A DNA stretch of 45,953 nucleotides, taken from positions 1 through 45,953 of the forward strand of contig CAZNRY010000005.1 of assembly GCA_964575675.1 (NCBI GenBank), written 5' to 3'. Made by a program: the position numbers and the translations under genes. Numbering within the stretch: position 1 is the stretch's first letter; each line of letters starts with the position of its first letter. This document shows, piece after piece, positions 32,755 to 41,244 of the stretch. The notes below the pieces were generated by a model, which searched no databases, was not told the DNA's origin, and saw only the letters and a program-made list of their open reading frames with translations. This DNA is from CAZNRY01 sp964575675. Lineage in GTDB: Bacteria; Eisenbacteria; RBG-16-71-46; CAIMUX01; VGJL01.

Positions 32755-34314
32755 TCACCCCGCGATCCGCGCCCTCACCTCGCGCGAGACCGACCGCACG
32801 AGATGCCGTATCCCCTCCGGACCGACGGCGGCGAGGGAAGAGCCGGCCAGGCACAGAATCCCGCCGATCGCGCCGGCGGCAATGACCTGGGCCAGCCCGC
32901 CACCATAGACCCCGCGCATGAGGTAGAGGAGGACAAGGGCCGGCGCGCCGCCCAGAAGCGCTCGGGGAAGCGGGGCCAGATACTCGCGCGCAGAGGGGAA
33001 TCCCGGATCCTTGCTGCTCGCGAGCGGCCGGAGAAGGAGATTTTTCGCGAGGAGCGCCGCCGTGTTTCCAAGGGCGAATCCTAGCAGGCCCATGTGAAAC
33101 CCGAGGGCGAGAAGAAGACTCAAACCCACGTTGCAGATCGCGACAATGATGTCGCCGACCGCTATCCATCCGATCCTCCCGCGAGCCATGAGCGCCATCC
33201 AGACCGGCATGAGGGCCGCCTCGAGCGTCGAGGGCGCGAGCATCGCGATCAGGTAAGCGGCGGATCCCCGGTATTCGGGTCCCACCCAATGGACCAGGAA
33301 GAGATCGCCGACGATGCAGGGGACGAGACACGCGGGGACGGCGAGCGCGGTCGTGACCCGGACGACGCGCAAGAGCGCAGCGCGGCTGCGTTCCGTCTGC
33401 CCTTGGGCCTCGAGCTGGGTGAAGAGAGGGCTCAGGGCATAGACCGCCGCTAGGAGGAAGCTCAAGACCAGCGGCGACCAGCGCGTTCCCAGAGAGTAGT
33501 GGGTCACGGCGGCCGCCCCGTAGATCCTTCCGATGAAGAGGTTGTCCGTCGAAACGTACAGGAGCGCCGCGGCTTGCGAGATCAGCGCGAGTCCCCCGTA
33601 CTGGAAGAGCTCCTTGCGAACCTTGCGGTCCCCAAGCTCCAGACGCGGGATAGCGGGTCCAACGGTTCCCGCGTGTTGGGCCATCCAGATGAGGACGAGA
33701 AGCGGGATCAGCTCGATCGCTATGAGCGCCCCCCCATAGACTTTCAGATTTGGAACGAACAGCTCGAAGGCCAGCACCGTGATCCCCAGCCGGAGCCACG
33801 AGGTGAAGAAGCGCAGAACCGAGAGGCGCGCCGTGCGGCCGGTCGCGAAGACCGGGATGTCGAACATCAGTGCCGCGTCCGCCACGACCGCAGCGATCAA
33901 GATGAACGCGACCCCGAGCGCGCCGTCCCGTATGAGGTCCTCCGGCAGGCGGAGAAACCGGCAGATCGGTCCGGCGAGAAGAACACCCGTCAGGAGGATC
34001 AGACTGCGTAAAAGGCTCGCCCACCAGAACCCGGCCGAGTAGTAACGCCGCGCCTGCTCGCGATCGCCGGCGTGATACGAGACGGTGACGTAGCGGCGCA
34101 AGGCCGCGCTCATCCCCCCGCGCATGAGCGAGAGATACTCGTAGGCCGAGCCGACCGCGATGACAACGCCGAAGAGGTTCTGGCCGAGGCGGTGAAGTAC
34201 ATAGGGTGTGATGATCATGCCGACGATGAAGCCCGCGATCCGCGTGACGAGGGCGGAGCCCGCATTGCTCACCGCGATGGCGGTCATCCTGGAGTTCTGT
34301 GGCTGTTCTGTCAT
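32755..34314 (-). CDS. Polysaccharide flippase (Wzx / MVF-type, lipid-linked oligosaccharide)
   Basis: A 519-residue integral membrane protein with about twelve to fourteen hydrophobic segments, among them IAGFIVGMIITPYVL, SLILLTGVLLAGPIC, LGVAFILIAAVVADAAL, LGITVLAFELFV and VGDIIVAICNVGLSLLLALGF. This layout and the ARRYYSAGFWW-type loop match Wzx/oligosaccharide flippases that turn lipid-linked glycans to the periplasmic side. The ATG at 34314 is chosen since the first membrane helix follows soon after; an in-frame ATG at 34446 would add 44 charged residues that overlap the hydrolase gene. The ribosome site is weak. First gene of its operon. Confidence 0.9.
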   Translation of the reverse strand: MTEQPQNSRMTAIAVSNAGSALVTRIAGFIVGMIITPYVLHRLGQNLFGVVIAVGSAYEYLSLMRGGMSAALRRYVTVSYHAGDREQARRYYSAGFWWASLLRSLILLTGVLLAGPICRFLRLPEDLIRDGALGVAFILIAAVVADAALMFDIPVFATGRTARLSVLRFFTSWLRLGITVLAFELFVPNLKVYGGALIAIELIPLLVLIWMAQHAGTVGPAIPRLELGDRKVRKELFQYGGLALISQAAALLYVSTDNLFIGRIYGAAAVTHYSLGTRWSPLVLSFLLAAVYALSPLFTQLEAQGQTERSRAALLRVVRVTTALAVPACLVPCIVGDLFLVHWVGPEYRGSAAYLIAMLAPSTLEAALMPVWMALMARGRIGWIAVGDIIVAICNVGLSLLLALGFHMGLLGFALGNTAALLAKNLLLRPLASSKDPGFPSAREYLAPLPRALLGGAPALVLLYLMRGVYGGGLAQVIAAGAIGGILCLAGSSLAAVGPEGIRHLVRSVSREVRARIAG

Positions 34315-34388
34315 GGCGATCAGGCGGGAGTATACTGCCTCGCCGCCCCGTCGTCGCCGATCGAATCGGTCGGGGGTCCGACCGGCGT

Positions 34389-37181
34389 TCAGTTGACGAG
34401 AACGACTCGGAGATTCTCTCGGAAGCCCGTCCCCGAAACGCGGCACAGGTAGACTCCCGCCGGAGCCCGACCGCCCGAATCAAGCGTCCCGTCCCAAACG
34501 ATCGATCCTTGCCCGGGCGGAAGAGCCCCTCGGGAATCGAGCGACCGCACCAACCGGCCGGCGGGGTCGTAGATGCGCAGAGAAATCGGGGAGGCGACCG
34601 CGATCTCGTAGGCGATCGCAGTCTCGTCGCGGAACGGATTGGGGAAGCAGCGGCCCACCCATGCGCCGCCCGGGACCTGGTCTTCTCCGGATGCCGGCAG
34701 AGACGACTCCGTGACGTCGAGCCGCTGATCCGCAACGATGCCGGGGAGGATCTGATGGATCCCGCTCGGCCAGTCGATCTCGAGGGTGTCGACGACGGCC
34801 GCGGCTCCCAACCCGAACTCGACGGTGAGCGAGTTCTGAGAAAGATATCCCGCATCGCCGCCGACAGACCGGATCTGCGAAGCTCCGGCCGACACGATGC
34901 GAACCCGCGCTCCGATGGCCGAGGCGTTCGACTCGATCCCCTTGAGACTCAGATGCAGCCAGTGGTTCGCCCCGACCAGATTGTTGCGAACCACTTTCAC
35001 ATTATTGCCGCCCGTCGCCACGACGAGGTCCAAGTCTCCGTCGCCGTCCAGATCGTCCCACGCGGCCCCGTACACATCCCCGGTGCGATCGAGCGGATAG
35101 TCCGTGGTGTCAGAGAACTGGCCGTTCCCATCATTGTGAAACAACCGGCTGGGGGCGCCCCTGTTGGAGAGGAAGATGTCCAGATGACCGTCGTTGTCAT
35201 AGTCGCCCCAGGTAGTCGAGTAGCCCGGACCCGAGTCGTCGAGCGGCTGGGTCGTCACGTCCGTGAAGAGACCCGCACCGTCGTTTCGCAGCAGCCTGTT
35301 CGGACGGTTCCGATTGGCCAGGTAGAGGTCCAGGTCGCCGTCGTTGTCGTAATCCCCCCAGGCGGCCCCCGAGCCCTGCCCGCCCGAGTTGCCCAAGGGG
35401 CCGCTCGTCGCGTCAACAAACGATCCGGCGCCGTCATTCCTGAGGAGCTTGTTGCCGAGGTTCGCCGCGACATAGAGGTCGAGGTCGCCATCCTGATCGC
35501 AGTCCCCCCAGACCGCCCCGCGACTCTCCCCCGCGTAACCGAGCGGACCCGAGGTTGCATTGACGAACCCCGCCGGGCCGTCGTTCCGCAGGAGGATGTT
35601 CGATTGCCCGTTTGTGCGCGTGATGTAAAGATCCGCGTCGCCGTCGTTGTCGTAGTCGCCCCACCCGGAATCGCCCACGTTCCCGGTGATCGCGAGCGGG
35701 CCGGCCGTGCTGTCGACGAAGACACCGCCCCCCTCGTTGTGGAACAGCTTCGCCGTACCTCCCCAGTTCAACAGGTATAGGTCCAGCCCTCCATCGTTGT
35801 CGTAGTCGCCCCACTGCGCCGACATGCTGTTGCCACCGTCGTTCAGTGGAGGCGCCGTCGCGTCTCCGAAGGCGAGCGCACCGTCGTTGCGGTGGAGCTT
35901 GTTCGCAGCGCCATAGACCGGCCAGTAGATATCCTGATCGCCGTCACCGTCGTAGTCGCCGAGCACGGCCGCGTGGGCGCTGACGCTCCGGGCGAGCGCG
36001 GTCGTCGCGTCGGACCATGGACTCATGGGCGGAACCGGCACGCAGGTCCCGTAGTCATAGAGGTAGTGCAGACCGCAGGCGGAGTTGAGCATCGCCCTTC
36101 CGTCGTGGCCGATGCCGGGAACGATCGACAGCTCGTGCAGCCCGAAGATCGACCCGCCGAAATGGTGGATCAGATGGTTCGTGTAGACCATGCCGCGCTC
36201 GAGCCGCTGGCTCCCCTGAAGCATCGCCGCACAATCCTTATCGAGGTAGTAGGAATTCGGATCCGTATCGGCCCCGCCGAGAAGATAGATAACCTCTCGA
36301 TGCGAGTACTGGTCGCGCAGGACCTCCACGCCGATGCTCATGTATGGGTTCAGGTTGTTCAGTCCGTACTTGTAGTCGTCATACGCTGGACAATCGGCTA
36401 GCGTTTCCGGAGGGGGCACCGCGTACTCATAGCCCGTCCCCTCGACCCACCGTTCCGCGTCGAAGTACATGTAAGAGGAGGGATTCGACACGACGTAGCG
36501 AATCGGAATTCCCATCTGACCGGTGAGGACCTGATGAATCGCCGTCCCCGCCGCGTACCGATTGAAAAACTGCCCGCCGGCCGAATGCCCGGCTACGACC
36601 ACTTGCTGCAGGTTCGGGAGGCGCTCGGCGAAGCCGAGCAGGATGGAATCCGTAAGCGCGAAGGAGCTGATCAATGCCGGGCGGGGATGTGCCGGGCTCG
36701 TCAGCGACTGGTCGCCCTGCCGCCATCCCATGTAGGACCAATAGAGGTAGTCCTCCGGCAGGCCGTGCTGGTCCAAATCCGGGGCGGTCAGGAACTGCGG
36801 GGCGATGATCAGGGTCGTGTTCTCGGCATGGTTCGCGCTCACGCCTGCATCGAGGACGTACTTGTAGTAGTCGTCCGCGTTCCGAAGCGTTCCATGGACG
36901 ACGACGATCGCGCGCGTGATGTCCGCATAGGTCCCCTCGATCGGTCGGTTGCCGAAGTAAGGGATCTTGAGACTGTCGGTCCCGACGTGGAAGGTGATCG
37001 TAGTTACCGCGATTGAATCGGCAATGTCGGTCGTGTCCGCGGCGACCCCCTCCGGTAGGAGCTTCGCATCGTACGGCGGATCCTCGTCGCGAGCCGCACG
37101 CGACGGCCCCGCGACCGCGAGAAGGCACAGGACGAAAAGACCGATCGACCACAGACATCGTCGGTTTGTTTCTCTCGTCAT
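34389..37181 (-). CDS. Secreted alpha/beta hydrolase with VCBS/FG-GAP repeats, UnbV-like and FlgD-like domains
   Basis: A 930-residue exported protein. Residues 10-29 are a signal peptide (LWSIGLFVLCLLAVAGPSRA). An alpha/beta-hydrolase domain (about 60-420) has VVVHGT (oxyanion, 94-98) and the nucleophile Ser200 in VVAGHSAGGQ; a later SIVPGIGHDG may hold the catalytic histidine. Residues ~430-755 are tandem VCBS repeats, each like WGDYDNDGDLDLYL...NKLLRNDG, a calcium-binding propeller. They are followed by an ASPIC/UnbV-like domain (LHLSLKGIESNASAIGARV...) and a FlgD-like end (FPNPFRDETAIAYEI...APAGVYLCRV). The start at 37181 follows AAAGGACGCT. The closest enzyme type is a depolymerase or esterase; substrate unknown. 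It may digest or modify an external polymer. Confidence 0.88.
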   Translation of the reverse strand: MTRETNRRCLWSIGLFVLCLLAVAGPSRAARDEDPPYDAKLLPEGVAADTTDIADSIAVTTITFHVGTDSLKIPYFGNRPIEGTYADITRAIVVVHGTLRNADDYYKYVLDAGVSANHAENTTLIIAPQFLTAPDLDQHGLPEDYLYWSYMGWRQGDQSLTSPAHPRPALISSFALTDSILLGFAERLPNLQQVVVAGHSAGGQFFNRYAAGTAIHQVLTGQMGIPIRYVVSNPSSYMYFDAERWVEGTGYEYAVPPPETLADCPAYDDYKYGLNNLNPYMSIGVEVLRDQYSHREVIYLLGGADTDPNSYYLDKDCAAMLQGSQRLERGMVYTNHLIHHFGGSIFGLHELSIVPGIGHDGRAMLNSACGLHYLYDYGTCVPVPPMSPWSDATTALARSVSAHAAVLGDYDGDGDQDIYWPVYGAANKLHRNDGALAFGDATAPPLNDGGNSMSAQWGDYDNDGGLDLYLLNWGGTAKLFHNEGGGVFVDSTAGPLAITGNVGDSGWGDYDNDGDADLYITRTNGQSNILLRNDGPAGFVNATSGPLGYAGESRGAVWGDCDQDGDLDLYVAANLGNKLLRNDGAGSFVDATSGPLGNSGGQGSGAAWGDYDNDGDLDLYLANRNRPNRLLRNDGAGLFTDVTTQPLDDSGPGYSTTWGDYDNDGHLDIFLSNRGAPSRLFHNDGNGQFSDTTDYPLDRTGDVYGAAWDDLDGDGDLDLVVATGGNNVKVVRNNLVGANHWLHLSLKGIESNASAIGARVRIVSAGASQIRSVGGDAGYLSQNSLTVEFGLGAAAVVDTLEIDWPSGIHQILPGIVADQRLDVTESSLPASGEDQVPGGAWVGRCFPNPFRDETAIAYEIAVASPISLRIYDPAGRLVRSLDSRGALPPGQGSIVWDGTLDSGGRAPAGVYLCRVSGTGFRENLRVVLVN

Positions 37182-37310
37182 AGCGTCCTTTGCGGGGGGG
37201 CAGTGTGAATAGCTCACCAGTCGTACGATCGAGTTTACGCCAACAGAGCGGGGATGACAAGTCGTGGCAGACTTCTTGCATCCCCTCGGGAGAGAATCAT
37301 CGGAGGTCGA

Positions 37311-38978
37311 ATGACCCACGTACCGCCGGAGTCTCCGGCCCCGCCCCAGGTGGAGTTGGTCGTCTTGCCGGGGGCGCCTGCGCTGCAATCCGGACCCGGG
37401 CGCGTCTCGCAGGTCGAATCGTTCGCCCTCGTGGGCGTCGAGGCGCGGACAGTCGTTGTCGAGGTGTCGGTCACCAATGGCTACCCGCGCACGACGATCG
37501 TCGGCATGCCCGACCTTTCCGTCCGCGAGAGTCGCGAGCGGGTCGAGTCGGCCATCAAGGCGAGCGGCCTCTCGTTTCCCGACCGCCGGATCACGATCAA
37601 CCTCTCCCCTGCCGAGCTGCCGAAGGAAGGGGCGATATTCGATCTTCCGGTCGCCATCGGCATCATCGCGGAGGAGAATGGACTTGCGCGCGACCGACTG
37701 ATGGACTGGGCCATCGCCGGCGAGCTCTCCCTCGATGGCAGCGTCCGTCCCATCCGTGGAGTTCTGGCAATGGCGATGGCGATCGCCTCGTCGTCGAATT
37801 CCCGACGCCGCCTCATGGTGCCCAGGGCAAATGCGGCCGAAGCGGAGATTGTGGACGGGGTACATGTCGTCCCTGTCACCAATCTGCGAGAGGCGGTCGA
37901 TGCCATCCGCGGGCGGCGGCATTCGAGCTCGAGCCCGCCCTCATCGGCCGACCTGGGGGGACCTGCGCCGACGGATGTGATCGGGGGGGCTTCCTCGATC
38001 ACCGCCGCAGAAGTCGATCTCGCGGATGTTCGCGGCCAGCCGGCCGCGCGCCGAGCCTTAGAGGTCGCGGTCGCGGGTGGACACAATCTTCTACTCATCG
38101 GCACGCCTGGCGGTGGGAAGACGCTCCTCGCGCAGCGGATTCCAGGGATCCTCCCTCCAATGTCGCGCCAGGAGAGCTTGGAGGCGACCCTCGTCTATAG
38201 CGCAGCGGGCCGGATTCCGGCCGGCCGGGGACTCCTCGACGTGCGTCCGTTCCGTGCGCCCCACACCTCGATCAGCGCCGTCGGCATGGTCGGGGGCGGG
38301 TCCCGCCCACAGGCCGGGGAGGTCAGCCTCGCGCACAACGGCGTCCTCTTTCTCGACGAGTTACCTGAGTTCGCGCCGAGCACCCTAAATCTCTTGCGAC
38401 AGCCGATCGAGGAAGGACGCATCACGATCGTTCGCGCCCATGGATCGGCCTGCTTTCCGGCGAGGTTCATCCTGGTCGCAGCAATGAATCCCTGTCCGTG
38501 CGGATATCTAGGCGACAGCCGGCGCGCTTGCCGCTGTCCGCCTACCCGCGTGCGGCGGTACCGCGCCCGCGTCAGTGGGCCGCTGCTCGATCGGATCGAT
38601 CTCCACATCGAGGTGCCGCGAGTCTCACTCGACGCGATCGCGGGCGACAAGGACGGAGAGTCAACGACCGACGTCCGCACTCGAGTGATCGCGGCGCGGG
38701 AGATCCAGACGAAGCGATTCGCCGAGGAACCGGGGATCCACTGCAACGCGCAGATGGGCCTACGACTGCTCAAGCAGCACGCGATGCCGGATCCGCGTGG
38801 GCGGGGACTTCTTCGGATGGCCGCGGAGAGGCTGGGGCTGTCGGGCCGCGCGTATCACCGGATCCTTCGCGTGGCGCGAACGATTGCGGATCTCGACAAC
38901 AGCATGAGTGTCGGCGAGAAGCACATCGCCGAGGCGGTCGGGTACCGGGTGCTGGATCGGACGGGACCGGATGGGTAA
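37311..38978 (+). CDS. comM: ComM/YifB-type Mg-chelatase-like AAA+ ATPase
   Basis: A 555-residue hexameric AAA+ protein of the ComM/YifB family. It drives branch migration that helps incoming single-stranded DNA integrate in natural transformation and recombination. Residues 33-200 are the ChlI-like N-terminal domain (GMPDLSVRESRERV, RRITINLSPAELPKEG, FDLPVAIGI). The Walker A is GTPGGGKT (264-271) and Walker B VLFLDELPEF (345-354). A zinc site has CPCGYLGDSRRACRCPP (395-411; Cys395, Cys397, Cys407, Cys409). The C-terminal magnesium-chelatase domain ends in ADLDNSMSVGEKHIAEAV. The ATG at 37311 follows GGAGG by four bases. It diverges from the hydrolase gene. Fragments of this gene recur downstream at 40501, 44385 and 45943. 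Confidence 0.95.
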   Translation: MTHVPPESPAPPQVELVVLPGAPALQSGPGRVSQVESFALVGVEARTVVVEVSVTNGYPRTTIVGMPDLSVRESRERVESAIKASGLSFPDRRITINLSPAELPKEGAIFDLPVAIGIIAEENGLARDRLMDWAIAGELSLDGSVRPIRGVLAMAMAIASSSNSRRRLMVPRANAAEAEIVDGVHVVPVTNLREAVDAIRGRRHSSSSPPSSADLGGPAPTDVIGGASSITAAEVDLADVRGQPAARRALEVAVAGGHNLLLIGTPGGGKTLLAQRIPGILPPMSRQESLEATLVYSAAGRIPAGRGLLDVRPFRAPHTSISAVGMVGGGSRPQAGEVSLAHNGVLFLDELPEFAPSTLNLLRQPIEEGRITIVRAHGSACFPARFILVAAMNPCPCGYLGDSRRACRCPPTRVRRYRARVSGPLLDRIDLHIEVPRVSLDAIAGDKDGESTTDVRTRVIAAREIQTKRFAEEPGIHCNAQMGLRLLKQHAMPDPRGRGLLRMAAERLGLSGRAYHRILRVARTIADLDNSMSVGEKHIAEAVGYRVLDRTGPDG

Positions 38979-38990
38979 GGAGACACCCAG

Positions 38991-39680
38991 ATGAGCTGGA
39001 TTCGAGAACCAGTGGACGGCGACATCGACTCTCATTTCGAGATGATAATGGCCCATGTGGAACGGCACGTGGGAGCAATCGCTCACGTGGTGCACACTAT
39101 TGGGCCGACCCTTGTGCACGTTGACGTTTTGCACGTGCGTCCGACTCGGAAGCGCCCGTGGCACACTCTGGTGACCTGCGGTATGAGTCTCCGTCCGATG
39201 TGCCCGCCCGGTGAGGCGGCTGATTGCCGCTACGCCGAGCTCTCTCTCCGCTTGCCGCCTGCCTGGCCGGTGCGCATACCAGATGACGACGCAGGTCGCA
39301 TGTGGCCCTTTCGTGAACTATCCGATCTCGCGCGCCTGCCCCACCTCTCCGAATCCTGGCTCTGGTGGGGCCACACGGTGGCGGCAGATCCGCCCGCGCC
39401 GATCGCGCCGGAGGTCCCATTTTCGGCCTGGATTCTTGGTCCTCCTCTGAGCTTCAAGCCGGCCGGCCGTGAGATCCGATTCGGCCGCGAGGCGATTCGG
39501 CTGCACACCGCGCTGCCGATCTACTCCAAGGAACTCGAGGTCGCACGGATCATGGGCGCCAAAGCGCTCTTCCGACTGCTCTCCATGTGTGGAGTCACCG
39601 ATCTGATCGATGTCAGGCGACCGAACTGCGTGGGCCGGAATGCAGCACGGCCCTCGGGCAGGGCTCCAAGGACCTCTTGA
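38991..39680 (+). CDS. Suppressor-of-fused (SUFU) domain protein
   Basis: A 229-residue protein of the SUFU superfamily. Diagnostic blocks are LVHVDVLHVRPTRKRPWHTL (41-60), VTCGMSLRPMCPPG (61-74), AELSLRLPPAWP (82-93), WPFRELSDLARLPHLSESWLWWGHTV (105-130) and the LPIYSKELEVARIMGA ending. The bacterial SUFU family is found mainly as an immunity protein of polymorphic-toxin systems; no toxin lies beside it here. It starts 12 bases after comM with AAGGAG upstream. Base composition is a little lower in GC than in the first 38 kb. Role as an orphan immunity protein is inference. Confidence 0.8.
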   Translation: MSWIREPVDGDIDSHFEMIMAHVERHVGAIAHVVHTIGPTLVHVDVLHVRPTRKRPWHTLVTCGMSLRPMCPPGEAADCRYAELSLRLPPAWPVRIPDDDAGRMWPFRELSDLARLPHLSESWLWWGHTVAADPPAPIAPEVPFSAWILGPPLSFKPAGREIRFGREAIRLHTALPIYSKELEVARIMGAKALFRLLSMCGVTDLIDVRRPNCVGRNAARPSGRAPRTS

Positions 39681-39708
39681 CGAGGCGGATATAAATAGCC
39701 ATAATGGC
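39677..39708 (+). promoter_or_regulatory. Promoter and palindromic operator of the Phd/VapC toxin-antitoxin pair
   Basis: TTGACG (39677-39682) and CATAAT (39700-39705) form a sigma-70-like promoter with a 17-base spacer. An 11-base palindrome GCCATAATGGC (39698-39708) covers the -10 box, and outer arms TGACG (39678) and CGTCA (39708) also pair. Toxin-antitoxin operons are usually autoregulated through such a palindrome. Transcription would begin at or next to the antitoxin ATG (39712), giving a leaderless message; no ribosome site is visible. Confidence 0.5.
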
Positions 39709-39711
39709 GTC

Positions 39712-40011
39712 ATGAAAAAGGCCAAGATATCAGAGCTAAGGAATCACTTGAGCCGTTACCTCGACCATGTCCGTGCGGGTGGGCGGGTTCTTGTGCTGGA
39801 TCGAGAGCGACCTGTGGCCGAGATCATTCCTGTCGCACGAGATCAAGCGGACAAGGGGATCGATGACGGCCGGCTCGCGGTTCTCCAGCGTGAGGGACTT
39901 GTGTCGCGCGGGACGGGGCGGATCCCAGCCGAACTACTCCGGCCGACTTCGCTGGCGAAGGGAGCGAAGGTTCTGCAGGCATTGCTGGAGGAGCGGGCGG
40001 GCGGGCGATGA
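39712..40011 (+). CDS. Phd/VapB-type antitoxin
   Basis: A 99-residue antitoxin of the prevent-host-death/VapB (Phd/YefM) kind. Its N-terminal DNA-binding domain is typical: KKAKISELRNHLSRYLDHVR followed by GGRVLVLDRERPVAEIIP. The C-terminal half is charged and less folded, as expected for toxin wrapping. It overlaps the VapC start by 4 bases (ATGA). The ATG at 39712 was chosen since MKKAKISELRNHL is the usual family start, and the upstream in-frame extension from 39610 overlaps the SUFU gene. An autoregulatory palindrome lies just upstream. Confidence 0.85.
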   Translation: MKKAKISELRNHLSRYLDHVRAGGRVLVLDRERPVAEIIPVARDQADKGIDDGRLAVLQREGLVSRGTGRIPAELLRPTSLAKGAKVLQALLEERAGGR

Positions 40012-40433
40012 AGTTCTGGGATAGCTCGGCCCTCGTCCCCCTTGTCCTTGTCGAAGCGGAGTCAGCTTGGGCCCGCAAGCTCTTGCGATCCGATCCGACC
40101 GGGCTTGTCTGGTACCTTTCTCCCGTCGAGGTCCGATCGGCCCTGGCCAGAAGATGCGGGGACGGGGCTTTGACCGTCGAGGCGTATGAAGCCGCGCGCA
40201 GGCGGACGGAGCGGCTGTTTCAGGCTCTTTCTCACATCCTCCCTCTCGAAGCCGTCCGCGCGCGTGCCCTCCGCCTCCTGGACGTGCACCCACTCAGGGC
40301 TGCCGACTCCCTTCAGCTTGCTGCGGCCCTTGTAGCAACGAATGATCGACCTCAGGACCTGCCTTTTGTGACCCTCGACCGGAGGCTCGCCGATGCAGCC
40401 AGGAGAGAAGGGTTCCCGATCGAGATCGCGTGA
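40008..40433 (+). CDS. vapC: PIN-domain ribonuclease toxin (VapC-type)
   Basis: A 141-residue PIN-domain ribonuclease that blocks growth by cutting RNA unless bound by the antitoxin. The four acidic residues are present: Asp5 (FWDSSALV), Glu41 (SPVEVRSAL), Asp100 (RAADSLQLAAAL) and Asp124 (FVTLDRRLADAA). Length is usual. Its ATG overlaps the antitoxin stop. Its last codons (PIEIA, stop) fall in a direct repeat that recurs at 44299. Confidence 0.9.
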   Translation: MKFWDSSALVPLVLVEAESAWARKLLRSDPTGLVWYLSPVEVRSALARRCGDGALTVEAYEAARRRTERLFQALSHILPLEAVRARALRLLDVHPLRAADSLQLAAALVATNDRPQDLPFVTLDRRLADAARREGFPIEIA

Positions 40434-40559
40434 CAGGCAGGGCCTACCTCTCCCCGAGCGGATTCCAGCATCTCCGTTCAGATTGGCGTCGTTCAGGGCG
40501 ATGAATCCCTGCCCGTGCGGGTATCTCGGGGACAGCCGTCGCGCGTGTCGGTGTCCGCC
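40415..40559 (+). repeat. Direct repeat R (copy 1): vapC 3' end plus comM fragment
   Basis: About 145 bases that recur at 44299-44443 with roughly 88% identity by eye (17 differences counted). The unit joins the last codons of the PIN toxin (PIEIA-stop), a ~85-base non-coding link (ACAGGCAGGGCCTACCTCTC...) and the first ~60 bases of a comM fragment beginning at the ATGAATCCCTG codons. The pair flanks about 3.7 kb. Confidence 0.85.
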
Positions 40560-40619
40560 GCAGATCTCGACGGCGCCGCTGCCGTAGGCGAGAAGCACGT
40601 CGCCGAGGCGGTTGGGTAG
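40501..40619 (+). pseudogene. comM fragment with internal deletion
   Basis: Codons for MNPCPCGYLGDSRRACRCPP (comM residues 392-411) are followed directly, one base out of frame, by codons for ADLDGAAAVGEKHVAEAVG-stop (comM residues 526-544). The ~340 bases between are missing. The nucleotide changes from the intact comM are largely silent, so this part came from a divergent comM allele and is not a fresh copy of the gene 2 kb upstream. No start codon context or N-terminal part is seen; it is a remnant. Confidence 0.85.
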
Positions 40620-41244
40620 TGGCGCTGGACTCAACGCAACCTTGGGAATCGACGGAGGACTAGGACAACCCTTCCCCGGACGGCACCGTGATCGACCAAG
40701 TTGCGGTCCCATACGGGCCAGCGACCCCTCTTAACCGAACCGCGACCGGCTTCGAAAACTGCGCGCTTAGTGGACCGGTCTTGGGGTCAATGCCACCGGC
40801 CGAAGTCCTAACATCCGGACTGGACCGATCTCACGGGGTCAGGTCACGAGCGCCTTTGGAGGATCGTGTGGGAGCTTTCGGTCGTCGTTTGGTCTCGCCG
40901 GCCGTGGACAAGTCGTCCGCCCCCCCACGTCGGCGGACTACCGTAACCGATTGGGTGATCAATGATTCGCCTAGAAATGGGTGGGCACCATAAGCCCCGA
41001 TTCGGTTCGTCCCCGGGCGCGAAGATCCTCCCCGTGAGACGAAAAGTTCCCTTGCGCGGTCGCTGGACACAGACGATGTCCCGTGACAGGATAGCCCGGA
41101 TCGATGCTTGGGGAAGCATTCGAGGATCCGGATGCACGATCTCCGAGCTTCGGTGGCGACGCGAATGTCGCAGCTGTCGATGCGATGCGGCCGCATAGTG
41201 GTCGGCGACATGGACGGAAACTCTAGGAAGAGGGGGAGAAACGC
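40620..41244. other. Gene-free stretch upstream of the DUF3015 gene
   Basis: About 625 bases in which I see no supported gene or mobile element. Short frames occur (the longest plus-strand ones are under 110 codons) but none resembles a family. An AGGAAGAGGGGGAGAAACGC ribosome region immediately precedes the DUF3015 ATG. It lies between the comM remnant and the next cargo genes and may hold decayed sequence. Confidence 0.4.
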
